Shown piece after piece: positions 37,583-48,992 of a DNA stretch of 55,948 bases (positions are counted from its first letter, which is position 1; every line of letters starts with the position of its first letter). Source of the stretch: Parachlorella kessleri (taxonomy: Eukaryota; Chlorophyta; Trebouxiophyceae; Chlorellales; Chlorellaceae); contig BBXU01002581.1 in the NCBI GenBank assembly GCA_001598975.1, positions 1-55,948 on the forward strand, written 5' to 3'. The translations under genes were made by a program, and so were the position numbers. The notes below the pieces were generated by a model. It saw only the letters and a program-made list of their open reading frames with translations. It did not search any database and was not told the origin of the DNA.

Positions 37583-40500
37583 ATGTCCTGCCTTGACCCC
37601 ATGACCAACACGAGCCTCAAACGCTCCGTGGTCCCCCTGGCTGTTGTTCAGGACTGCTTCTGGGCGGCAGGCAGCAGCAGGGAGGGCAGCCCCATAAAGC
37701 CCTCGCAGGCACTAGGAGAGGTACCCCCCAGGAGGCTTATCACCGGGGGAGAGCCCGTGCCCCGGCGTTCTATCCAGCTTGCACCGGCCAGCCCCCCGCC
37801 ACCGCCGCTCCATGGCCAAGGCCAGCCCTGCCTGCGCCCAACAGGCCAGGAAGCCGGATCCACGGCGGCGGCAGCCGCACTGGCCGCAGCCGCGCCTCCA
37901 GACTTTGCCAGCCTGCTTCCCTTTCTGCAAGCTCCCAGGGCCGGCCCACCCCTACACCGCCACCTGAGCCTCAGCAACTGCTGCGAGCACCTGTCCCTCC
38001 CGACCAGCACTACGCTCGCGACTGCGGGCAGTGCGGTCGCCTCGCCGCGGCTGCCCAGCATGCCCTCCTGCCCCGTCTACGCCTTCTCTAGCATGCCCAG
38101 CAGCAGCAACAGCTGGCGGGCATTGGACTCCGCAATGGAGGGAAGCCTGCCGCTGCGGGGCAGCCAGAAGGAGCTTGGGGCCAGCCGGGGGCGCGGCTCA
38201 CCGGCTTCGCAGGCTGGCCCAGCCACCATCCGCAAGTCTAAGTACAGGTGCGTACAATGTGTTCGCATCAACAGCATATGGCATATGCCCCTGGTGCCCT
38301 TGCGAGTCTCACTGTGTGTCAACCGTTGTAATGGACGTTCATGTATTGGAGCGGGCTAGGCTGTGGCCGGCCTGATTCCCTGTCCTTGCGTGGCGCCTGA
38401 CACTGCCAGTGCATGGCTGCCCTGCAACCAGTGCCTGGATGGCAAACTGTTACACCATGTTCTTCTTGCTTTCTTCACTTTAAAATCTTGGTGGGCCTTT
38501 GAGGCTCGCTGAGGCACTCACTCCTGCACGAGCCTTAATGCCTGCGGCTGGCTGATTCCTTTGCAGGGGTGTGCAGTGGGAGAAAGGCTGCAACAAGTGG
38601 CGGGCGCGGATCCATACAGACAAGACCCGCCATATAGGTGTGCGCCAGGCTTTTTTGCGCAAAATTGTCAGAGCATGGCATTGAGTGATTGTGCTGCAAC
38701 TCTAGCAGTCATAGTACACTAATTGACCTGCCTGAAATGGCATCTTCCTACCTTGCTCAGGTGGTCACCAGAGCCCGCTGCACAACCAACTCGCCTCGGC
38801 ACTACCAGACCAGCAGAGGGGCAGCTGCATGAGCACAGCGGCAATGTTGAAGTCCGTCCTGGGTAATCCCTGCGCAAAGCTATCCTGCTATTTGGCTGTC
38901 TGCAGGGTACTTCGATTCCGAGGAGGCAGCTGCCAAGGCCTGGGACCTCGCAGCCCTCAAGCACTACGGGCTGTCCTGGAAGGCCAAGCTTAACATGCCC
39001 GATGTGACCGTGCCCTTGTTCAAGCAGCACAGCCAGGAGGCGCCGGCGGCGGGAGCGGGGCCAGGGGGCAAGGAGGCAGGCTCGGCCCAGGACAGCACGC
39101 CTGCCCCCAGGGCCAGCAGGCAGTACCGGGGCGTGCAGCAGGTAGAGGCGTGGAACTATGGCTGGCAACCTCTTGCTACCGTCTGTCCTTGTTGGGCTGG
39201 GCTTGCTCAGCGGGGGTGTGACGTACTTGAGGGCCTCGAATCCATCATTATTTTGCTCGCTGCCGACCCAGATGGGACAGTAAGCCTGCTGGGCACCAGG
39301 AGGAGGCACCAACCATCCTAAGCATGACCTGGGGTCTGGCTGGCACTTCCCGCAGGAGAATAAGAGGTTCAAGGCCGTGGTTCAGACCAAGAACAGCAAG
39401 ATCGTCGTAGGTATGCGCGCCTGGTACAAGGTGGAGGCTGAACACACACACCCAGAATGCTATGACCACCCCGGTCTGCTTGGGTGGCTGATCGCATATG
39501 TTACATGTGAGTGTGTGTGTACCATGTCCAGGACGTGCGTGGCAAAGCAAGGCGGGCATTGCGGGCATACCTGTATTTTTAAGGGAAGCTGTGTTGACTG
39601 CAGGAGTATTTGACACTGCTGAGGAGGCAGCCAGAGCGTATGACCGGGAGAGTCTGCGCCTAAACGGCCGGGGAGCAATAACCAACTTCCCCCTGTCGGG
39701 TGAGAACGCTTGCTGAGGCTTTTGCTGTGGCAGCTCAGGAAGCGACCTTGGAGTAGTCAGTAGAAGGCCCGGAGGACTCAAGGACAGCTGCTCCTGTTAT
39801 TAGTATGGTGACAGCAAGTGCAAACAGAGTTGAGATAGGCCTGTTAAGCCATGAGTCCATCCCTGATCTGGCAGCTGTTGTCTGTGTGGCTAGTTCCGGT
39901 GCATGCCTTGGTACTCATGTATGTACTACTGCTTGGCCTTCTTCACCACTTCCCCTGGGCGTGGCGTCTCATGCGTCCAAACCCCGTGTTCCTGCTTTCC
40001 ATTGTACAGACTACAGCCCTGAGCTGGACCGGTGGCAGGAGGCCTACTTCCTGGCAACAGCCACACCCTCCCCCGGGCCCCTCCTGGCTTCGCCTTCCTC
40101 CCTGCCCTCCCCACAAGGCCTGCCCCGCGCTGCGCATGCTGGGCTAGGGGGGCCGGGGGCCGACAGCGGCGGCCTTGTCAGCCCACGCTACTACGCCTTT
40201 GGTGGCGTTGCAAGTGAAGTGGGTGGCAGTGGCGGGCCGCACTGCCGGCAGGGCAAGCAGCCCAGGGAGGCTACTGGTAGGTCTGCTGGCGGTTGTTGTG
40301 TTATGTTGGCATGTTTAGTCGACAGGTCGGTCGCTGGCCAGGTGGGCCAGGCCATGAGCGGTGGTGTGGGGATGAAGGCCGGATGTGAGAATGGCTTGCA
40401 GCATGGGGGTTGGGTAGCGGGTGTGAGTGGGAGCAAGCACGCAGCAAGTGGGATTTGCCTGGCAGCCTTTATGTGTCCTGTGTTATGCAAAGCCTATGTT

Positions 40501-43280
40501 CGTCAGTGGTGGCAGGTACTGGGACCTGAAAGTTGAGGGTGAACTATACTGGCAGGGCTGGATGCAAGGAGGCAAGTTCAACTCATGGGGTGCTTCCATG
40601 TCTGCTCCCTATCTGTGTTCTTCTGATTGTAGGTTACGGTGTTGCACCAGAACCACGGCCTGGTTTGTCTGTGCAGGTGTCACGAGAGTCGGGCAGTCTC
40701 ACCTGCCTTTGGGGGCCCCTGGCCAGGACTTGAAACGGCCACGGCTGGCCTTTGATGGTGGGGAGGTGACAACCCCCGTCGCCCCCAGCAAGCTGCTGCC
40801 CTCGCCGACACTCCCCGCTGGCCTTTCTGAGCAAGGTACGGCGGGCAGCGGGGCCATGCCCATCTGCCCAGGTAACACTGCATGTTTTTCCACACGGTGG
40901 GCACGTGCACGTCTGACTGCATAGCTTGTGGGTCTTGGTGGAGGGACGACCCTGGCGCCATGCCCACCTGCCAGGCTTGGTCCCGCCCCCCACCACCTGC
41001 CAAGGCGGCAGTCCAGGATGATTGTGTGTAGTCACTTAAAGTCGTCTCCCCCCTTGCCATAGCTCCAGGGCCTGGTGGCACAGTCACTGGCGTGATGCAA
41101 GACGGCGACAGGTGGAAGGCCTACCTGACCGTAGACCTGGGCAGCTACCACACGGCACAAGATGCTGCCAAGGCCTATGCCAGGTGGGCATGACTGGGTG
41201 GTACCCCCGGCCGTGAAAGGCACTTTACAGGCCATGCGGCCGCTACAGCCCCCTTGCGCCGGTTTGCCGCCCGGGGAAGGCGTGCTTTGTCTGCTGCCCT
41301 TTGGCTGCTACCTGCAGACTCCATTTATAAGGGTAGAAGGGCACCAGTAGTGGTGCCTTCTGGCAGCCTGGGCTTTGGTTAGGGTGCCCGCCTCCATACA
41401 CCCATTGCTACCTTGCCCACCTACTGCACCTCTGTGGGTGCACGGCACCTTGGGCAATGTTTGACACTTATCCCGCCAGCCACGCTGATCGTGGCACCCC
41501 CTGTGCCGGATGCCGCGTGTTGCAGGGCCTCCCTCTGGGCGCAGGGCCTGTGCGGGCCCCTGCCCATGCCGCTGCAGGAGGCCCTCACCCTGGCAGCCGG
41601 CGCGGCTGTGGACAGCACGGCGGAGGAGGCGGCCCGGTCGGGGCGCGTGCAAGGCTTCCGTGGCGTGGTGCAGCGGCCGGAGGGCTACATGGCCCTGCTG
41701 GATATAGGTAGGCGCGCACGCAGACTGGGGTTTGAGGAGGCAGATCCCTGCCTGCAGGCTTGACCATTATGCGTTACGGGCAAGGCCCCTGTGGCAGGGG
41801 GCAACTTCCGTGGGGCGGGCCACATGGCCTTGGTTGATCAAGGCCAGTCACTGCACGGCAGTTAGCAACAGTTGCCGCCACCCTCCCGACGTGCACAGTA
41901 AGGTAGGTTAATGGGTGGTTAGTATGTCTGTGGCCAGCATTGGAAGAGAAGGCGGCAGCCTTGAGCACCGGGCGGGCGGCGCATGTGCCGAACGGCGCCT
42001 TGTGTGGCTGCGCCCGGTCTCCCCAGCGTCAGCTCAGCTAACAGGCAGGCTGCACACACACCCTGGGAGGTCAACCGCTGCTCCAAGCGGTGCAGGCCAG
42101 TAACAGTCATGTAAATCTGGCCTGCTGACGCTGCAGGCGGCCAGCCCTTTGACCTGGGTCCCTTCAGCACCGCCCGCGAGGCAGCCCAGTTCTACGACCG
42201 CTACTCGCTGCTGCTGCACGGCCTGCTGGCCAAGACCAACTTCCCTCCCTCCCAGTACATGGCGCCCGCCAGCGAGGTCCGGGTGCTGGCTGACACGGTG
42301 CTGGCAGTGAAGCAGGAGGCACAGCATGCACAGCAGCGGCAGCAGCATGAGCAGCACTACGGGCGCCCACAAACCTACAGTGTGGAGCTGGGCATGCACA
42401 GCTCACCCCAGGGGCAACATTTTGCGGCGCAGCAGTGCGGGGGGCAGCCACTGCGCGCAGTGCAGGCAGCACAAGCACCGCGCGTGACTGGGGAGCTGTC
42501 CAAGCACAGCAGTTGGCGGCCAGAGGGGCAGCAACCCCAGCAGCTGGAGCAACCCAGTAGCTGCGGCCCATCGCACGTGATTTTTGACAGGGACGCAGCC
42601 GTGCCAGGCAGCGCTCGGGCGGGCCCGCTTGCAACAGCTTTCCGAGCAGACAAGGGGAGCAGCCCATGGGCCGACCACCCTTCCAGGGTGGCAGTGGCAG
42701 GCTGCAGCACGTCCCCGGGTGGGCTGTTCTCTGAGCTTTCAGGCACCTCTCAGAGCCTGACGCCCCCCAAGGCTCCGCTGCTGCTAGACAGCCACTGTGA
42801 CTCCCCATGGCTGCCCACACGCCCTCTGGAAACCTGCGGGTTTGCTGCGCCGGAGGGGTTGGCTGCAACCGCGCGCGGCAGCGCGGCCCTCCCCGGCATG
42901 CCCTCGCTGCCCACAGGTAAGGGAGGGGTTGTGGCTTGCTTGAAGGGATGTGCCGGGGAGCCATCTGGGAGCTGTGAAAGGCAGCTGTCCGAGACGATGC
43001 TCCATGCACAATTGCATGTGGGTCCTTTGGCCACAAGCACCGTTGTTGCCAGCTCTTGACTGTGCAGCCTCCCCCACAAGGCAAGGGATACAGAGGAGCG
43101 TCCAAGTAGTGCCTCTCGGTTGGCAGTGGCTGTATTCCAAGTGAGCCAGAGAAGTGAGCCAGGGTTAAGCCTGACCGTGCTCCCTAGCTTGACAAAGCTT
43201 TGCCTGCCCCCTGCCCCCTGCACAACCTTGCAGATGAGCCAATGGCGCTGCTTGCCAACTTGTTCATCCCGACAGACTGA
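37583..43280 (+). CDS. Transcription factor with four AP2-like DNA-binding repeats
   Basis: Eleven exons: 37583-38247, 38567-38637, 38906-39141, 39356-39410, 39604-39699, 40010-40276, 40677-40871, 41063-41183, 41526-41707, 42137-42916 and 43234-43280 (TGA). They join in phase to 904 residues. Repeat 1 (about 220-270) reads [19 protein letters not shown] then [21 protein letters not shown]. Repeat 2 (about 318-374) reads RQYRGVQQ then [20 protein letters not shown]. Repeat 3 (about 535-575) has [15 protein letters not shown] then [13 protein letters not shown]. Repeat 4 (about 612-668) has [16 protein letters not shown] then [20 protein letters not shown]. Repeats 1 and 2 keep the YRG and aromatic-Asp core; 3 and 4 are diverged. 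Introns fall at similar places in the repeats. Long Gly/Ser/Pro/Gln-rich linkers separate them, as in activators. Targets are unknown. The 5' end is uncertain (see 36148-37582), and a donor at 40836 could replace that at 40872 without changing frame. Confidence 0.85.
39798..39850 (+). repeat. Dispersed short repeat, diverged copy in an AP2-gene intron
   Basis: It begins TTAGTATGGTGACAGCAAGT, then GCAAACAGAG, a GAG-containing block and GGCCTGTTAAG. The block order fits the family but it is one of the weaker copies. It lies in the intron 39700-40009. Confidence 0.45.
40505..40569 (+). repeat. Dispersed short repeat in an AP2-gene intron
   Basis: It reads AGTGGTGGCAGGTACTGGGA, then a GAAAGTTGAG block, CTATACTGGCAGGGCTGGAT. 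It lies in the intron 40277-40676 and retains the tail GGGCTGGATGCA seen in the copies at 17355 and 27227. Confidence 0.65.
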
Positions 43281-44920
43281 GGTGGTGCGAGGCGTGAGTG
43301 AATATTGAGAAGGTGGGTGACCGTCTTTGCCATGTGTGTTGAGGCTAGGCTAGCTGGCTCCAGCCTGCTTCGAGCAGGTCGGCGAGGCACGCCCGCACTT
43401 TGGTGGTATGCCAGTTGTCGTCCCCCGGCACTGTCTCTTCACATTTCCCTGGACGGGACATAGCGGTCCACTAGTTGCTTCCTTATGAAGGCCAGGCTGT
43501 TGCTGCCGCTGCTGGGGAGCTTTAGGAAAGCCCTGCATGTACATTTACAATGGGAAATAGCGGTGAGGTGGTGTTTGAGGGAACGACAACAAGTAGCCGT
43601 CTTTGTTATGCTGCCCTGTGCCGCTGTGCAAGTGTTGTGCTGCTTATTTCAATGCCTTTGTGCTAAGCCTTGTCCTCAAGATTGCTGTTTGAAGACTTGT
43701 TGTTTGAGGTGACACTGCTGCTGTGCATTGCCCAGAAGCTGTAGCTTGCAGCAGGAGCGGCGGTTTGGTGGCAGAGCAAAACTCACCCGGCCCAGTCTTC
43801 TTTGCCACCTGTTGTGTTGCAAGACTGTTCTCTCTCCGGATTTAATTGGTGCACAACTTCCTCGTCTTTCTTGCTATGCCGCCGCTCTTTTCAACAACCT
43901 CATGCCCACTTGCCTCCTATGTGAGAGGTGGCCACGGCTGTGACTGCACACCCCGGGAACCTGTGGTGTAAAAGCGTTTGGGGTGGCGGTACATGATGCC
44001 TGCATGCTTTGCCTGCACACTTTTTTCCACATCGCTATTCAACCCTGAGCACCAAATTGCAGGTGTTTATGCCCGCTACACGTTTGGCTATCATGTAGAG
44101 GCTAAGTGATTAATACTGCCATGCATGCCTTTCCCAGCTTGCGAAGCTGTCTAGGTTTGAAAGCTAATCACACAGGACATTACACCTGTAACGTTATGGC
44201 CCTAGGATCTTTGGCTGAGTGCCCCTGCCTGCACCCCTTCCCTTTCAGGCGCAGTATGTGTTGTACATTTTTGTGACCCTGTGACTGACCTGCACCGTGA
44301 CCGTCTCCTGTAACCTGCCCACGATTTTGTGCAAGCCAGACAGACGCCAGGCCTGCTCCAAGTTGAGGGGTTGTGCCCATACCTGGGTTTGTAGGTTGTC
44401 ATCCCGAAGTGGATCTGCCATTCATGGAACTCAGCACCCTGCTAACACCCAGAGCTAACATTGCATCGTTGCACTGTCGCTGGTGCCATCCTGCGATGCG
44501 CTGGGCGCTCCAGCCTAGAGTGCACACATAGACGCTATGTTGACGAATAGAAATCGAGCCAAAAGCTGCTGCTAGCAGCATTAAGATACAGCTACTGGGA
44601 GACGGAGGTCATCGCGCTCCTGCGCCCGCAGCGCAGCATTAGAAGCATGGTTGCGACAGAAATGATTGGAAGCCGGGGCGCAGCTTCAAGTAACGAGAGC
44701 AGCAATACAAAAGAAAAAGATATTGGATTAAGTCAGGTAGGCTGTGTGGTGGGTGCATGGATCACATCCTTGTCGCCAGGCCAGTAAGCACTGGGCACGT
44801 CTGTAGACGCCCGCAAGCTGCAGCAAGCACGAGTTTTTAAGATAGAAGGACTGACCTTGGGTGATGGACGTACTGACGTACTTGTGGGCTTGGCCTTACT
44901 TGAAGAAAGGCTTCCACTCG
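43281..44920. other. AP2 3' UTR and intergenic spacer
   Basis: No coding exon was recognised in this 1.6-kb stretch. The first part is likely 3' UTR; a TGTAA occurs near 43966. The last few hundred bases should contain the promoter of the porin-like gene. Short frames are present without motifs. Confidence 0.45.
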
Positions 44921-47900
44921 ATGGGCTCCTTCTTTTCGTCCTTCGCGACTCCAGAGGTGCCTCCCAACGTAGTGCTCGTCCCCCCCCTACTAGATAGGGA
45001 GAGAAAGGGCAGGAGCCGCTTTGCCAAGAGCTCCTATGATAGGTGAGCCCCAGCCACTGAAGACTGCCTCGCACTTTCCAACCTGGGCAGCAGCAGTACT
45101 GCCCAGACCTCTATGCCCCCGTAAGTTGCCCTGCTGCAAACCTGCCAACAACAAGAACAAAGCCTTCCTTCTTCCAGGCTCTTTGCCAAGCCGCAGCTGA
45201 ACATCCTTTTCGGCGACTATTTGGCGCAAGATGTGAGGGGACTGCTGCACTTCACTCCTCCCGAGGATGAGCGCATCAGTGTGCTGGCCAAGCTGGGAGT
45301 ACCGCAGCGGGGTGGGGAGAGCACAGCAGGTGGGTGCGGTATCATATCTCACTAGGGTACAGAGCTGATCATGCTGTCGGGTTAGGCAATCCAGGTGATA
45401 TGGCGGTGGGTAGTGAGGTTTGAAAGAGGAGCAGCAGGGGTGCGGGCCATGTGTTTAACGGCTTGACAGCTGTTGGCTTGTTTGCATACATGATGTGAAG
45501 TGAGGCCCAGGTGGTCTAGGAACGCTCGTCGAAGGGCACAGACAAGCCTTGGCGGTGGTTGCTGTGATCCTGGTTTCCAGCCATGCTGTGCAGGCAGCAT
45601 GACGCTACGGTACCAGCCCCTGCCCGGCCAGCCATACACCTTCTTTGACATCAAGGCAAAGACGGAGGTGGGTACACGCCATGGGGCCCTCGAGGTTTTG
45701 TAAACATGACATGCAGCGTGAGAAAGCCAGTGTAAGGTGCTAGGTGGAGGAGCCAACAAATATGTATGCACCCATAGTGCTGCGTACTTGCCAAAATGCC
45801 TTGCGGCCACAACTGCCGAGTGCAGGGCACAGCCAGCAATGCGGCGCTGCGGGCCTGCATTTTTGACCCCACCTCCCGCATGGCTTTCTTTGGGCTGCTG
45901 CCGCTGGTGGCCACTGCACCCAAGGGACCAGCGGCAGCAGCCGTGACAGGTGAGGAGGTTGGGTCTTACAGGCATTCAGCTGCTACCAGGGCATCACAGG
46001 TGGCAGGGATTACCTATCACTGCTGTGGGCAGCGTGTGGGGTGCGATAGTGACCTAGCCATCACAGCGACCCACAACCTTGGCAGTGGTGGCGTGAGTTT
46101 CGGTGGGAAGGCGAATCGACACAAGCGTATCTCGGCGTAGTGTGGCCGCCCCTCACACAGGCGGCGCTGCTGTGGCTATGTGGCTTGTGGCCAGCAGCAG
46201 GACATGCCTGCGCCACCCCTGCCGCAGCCACTACCTGAGGGCTCTTGCCTCCCTATGCACACGTACACCAGTGTGTAGGGCAGTCAGTAGATGCCATCCC
46301 TGTGCCGAGCCAGCCGCAGCTCCTGCGACGTGTGCAGGCAGCGAGGTGTCTGTGCCCCAGCTGGGGCTGCGCTACACCTCCCCCACCCTCTCCTGTGGCC
46401 TGATCACGGGCGTGCGCCCCACGCACACCCTCCTGCACTCCACCTGGGTGGTGAGTCATGATGATGCCATGCGATGGATGGGTGGCAGGGCTCGGACAGG
46501 GCTACGCTGTCGATGGCGTCAGGCTGCACGTTGAGCATGCTTGGCAATACGCTGCACCCTTAGCTTGCCAGGAGCATGGAGAGCTCACCTGGCAAAGCGT
46601 AGTGACCCCTGCATGAAGCCCAGTGCCAGCTAGAAAGCTGCCAGCTGAGCCGCACCGCCTCTCATGACTTGGTGAATTACGATGGGATGCACGCGCTGGA
46701 AGGGAGTCCCACCTGTGGGGGTAAGGGTTAACAGTGAGCGGACTCACCAACGGCTGGGCTAGGCTGTGAGCCTGCCCCTGTCCTACCTGAATGCAGGTAG
46801 GGCGCGTGGGTGGGCTGCTGCTGGGCGCCCAGTGCGCCCCTGGCCTGCCCTTTGGCTCCCTCTTCTCCTCCCTGACAAATGACACAGAGAGGGCGGTTGT
46901 GGCCAACCGGTGCCAAGACTCCCTCAGCTATGCAGTGGCCTACCAGCCGGAGGGCCAGTCGGCCTATGGTGAGGCAGACAGCTGCTCGGCACAGCTGGCC
47001 AAGCTGCTGCTGTTGCAATACACCTTGTTTCCGCACCCCTGGCCCTGTGGTATTACTCACGCTGAGGGCCATGCTGTGCTCCGGCCCAAGCAGTCCCATC
47101 CCTGCATCTCCAGCTGACCCCGTGTCGCCGCCTGCTGTGCGCGCAGGGCGTGGCGTGTTCACCGCTGCAGTTGAGATGGCGGCGCAGCAGCTGTCCATCA
47201 GCTTCCTGCACCACATGGCGGTGCAGCGCAACGTGCAGAACCCCTTTGAGCACAGAGGTGGGTGGTGCGGTAGGGCGGCGTGCAGAAGGCTGGCTGATGT
47301 GTGGCTGGTGCTTGATGGGAACCCCTGGCTTCGTAAGGCAGCAGGTGAGGGGTGGAGCTTTAGTGGGCTGTGCGGCCTGCCGCCTGATGAGTGCAGTGCA
47401 CTGAGATGGGGGCTGCCTACTGCCCACCCGCCATGTTCACGGGCAGGGGCCTGCGCCTGACCTGCCTGCTGTGGGCGTGTGTGTGTGTGCAGATGTGGTG
47501 GGCATCACCAACTACCTGGACGTTGGGTTCCAGATGGTCACCGACCTCTCCGGGGCGCGGGAGGCGGACATGCGACTGGGGGCGTCCTGGCAGGTGGGTT
47601 GGGCATGAGGACGAGAGGGGGAGGGGGGGATTAGTAAGCGGGGCATTGCCAGGTGGCTTGCCAGGATGGACAGTTGCAAGCCCAAGAGGCGCATGCAGAG
47701 TATCTGTAGCTTTCCCACTGTGCAGTGGGTTCCCGCCACTGCCAGTCCATCGTGCTGGGTGCAGTTGGGTAGGTTCAACAAGCAAGGCAGCCCAAACATC
47801 TCATCTACGCATTGGGCCTCACGTGTCTTAGTCCCCACCTGCCTCCCGCCCAACCTCGCATTGGCCCTCCTCCCTTGATATCCTTGCCCTGCCCACTCAC

Positions 47901-48570
47901 TCACAATTGATGTGAGAAGCTGGGGCCAGCGGTGCCCTTGCTTCCTACCAAGCCCTGTGTGGTGCTTCCCACCAAGCGGAACCCTGTCCCCTCCAAGCCC
48001 CCCTTCCCCATCTGTCTCTGTCTTGTGCTGCGTAGGTGAACAAGAACGTCAAGGTGAAGGCGCGCGTGGGCCTGGACGGCGTGGCAGCAGCGCTTGTGCT
48101 GCGCAGCTGGTGGCAGCCCAGCTTCACCCTGGGGGCGGCGGGCATCTACGACCTGCGCAGCCGCACACCCAAGTGGGGCGTCACGCTGGCCATAGAGAAC
48201 TGGAACGCGCTCAGGTGGGTGGTGGGGCGGCCAGCGCTGGAGCATGCTTGCCTCCTCCCCTCGATGCCGCCGCCGCCTCTGGGTAGCTGGCTAGGTCTGC
48301 CCCTGACCCCAGCGCCGCATCCCCACCGCCACCCACCCACCGTCCTGCTCACCCTCCCCCCGCCCCCTGGCCCGCCACCCTGCCGGCCGCAGGTACGAGC
48401 GTTCCCCCGCGGGGCAGCGCTACTCGGGCGCGCGCATCACCCAGCGCCACGTGGCCAGCGAGGAGGACGTGGCGTACCACGAGGGGCGCGGCATGCTGGT
48501 CCCGCTGGACGAGGTGGACAACCCCAAGGTGCTGGGCCAGGAAGAGGCGCAGGGCGCGGCATACTTGTGA
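44921..48570 (+). CDS. VDAC-like mitochondrial outer-membrane beta-barrel protein (OM47-like)
   Basis: Ten exons: 44921-45042, 45178-45329, 45594-45667, 45826-45949, 46338-46450, 46797-46968, 47147-47257, 47493-47593, 48036-48214 and 48393-48570 (TGA). They join in phase to 441 residues. The text matches my memory of the plant outer-membrane protein OM47, a VDAC relative: N-terminal MGSFFSSFATPEVPPN, the motif FGDYLAQD, the segment HHMAVQRNVQNPFEHR followed by VVGITNYLDVGFQM, then ASWQVNKNVKVKARVG and LRSWWQPSFTLGAAG. Alternating polar and hydrophobic residues in the last half fit beta-strands. OM47-type proteins sit in the mitochondrial outer membrane; a channel or lipid role is proposed for the family and is only inferred here. 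An earlier in-frame ATG at 44861 would add 20 residues, but homology favours 44921. The last 13 codons plus the 3' flank are partly duplicated downstream. Confidence 0.85.
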
Positions 48571-48992
48571 GGATTCCCTCCCTCCTAGTAGAGCTCGAGG
48601 AGGACTGTGCGGAGACCCTCCAACCCTAGCTGGTTGGATTTCGAGCAGAGGTGGACAAGGCTCAAGGTGCTGGGCCAGGAGGAGGCACAAGGCGCGGCAT
48701 ACTTGTGATTGGCAAGGGTGGCAGGGTGTGCGAAGACAGAGATAGGGGCGCACTGTACTGACAGCGGCTACTTGTGAGGATGCCCTGGTAGAGCTCACGA
48801 GGAGGACTTGTGCGTATGGAGTATGTCCTGGCCCTATGTTGGCCCCGCTTGTGGAGGGCTCACGGCGGCATTGTCAGGTGACGGTACGCTGCTAGTTTAG
48901 CCTGGACTGGATCACGAGGACTGGCGAGGAGATGCCCTAGCTGCTTGGATCTCGAGCAAAGGTGGACAAGCTTAGGGTGCTGGCGAGGAGAA
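48527..48992 (+). repeat. Imperfect duplication of the gene's 3' end and flank
   Basis: The last codons and stop of the porin-like gene (48529-48570) recur at 48665-48708, still encoding VLGQEEAQGAAYL and a stop. The flank after the stop (48571-48613) recurs at 48778-48815. The segment 48613-48676 (GGTTGGATTTCGAGCAGAGG and onward) recurs at about 48928-48992. The order indicates at least two local duplication events. Confidence 0.8.

Noticed and set aside
42164..43105. 313-codon minus-strand frame
   Set aside because: Shadow of the GC-rich tenth exon of the AP2 gene; Ala/Pro/Arg composition typical of antisense frames.
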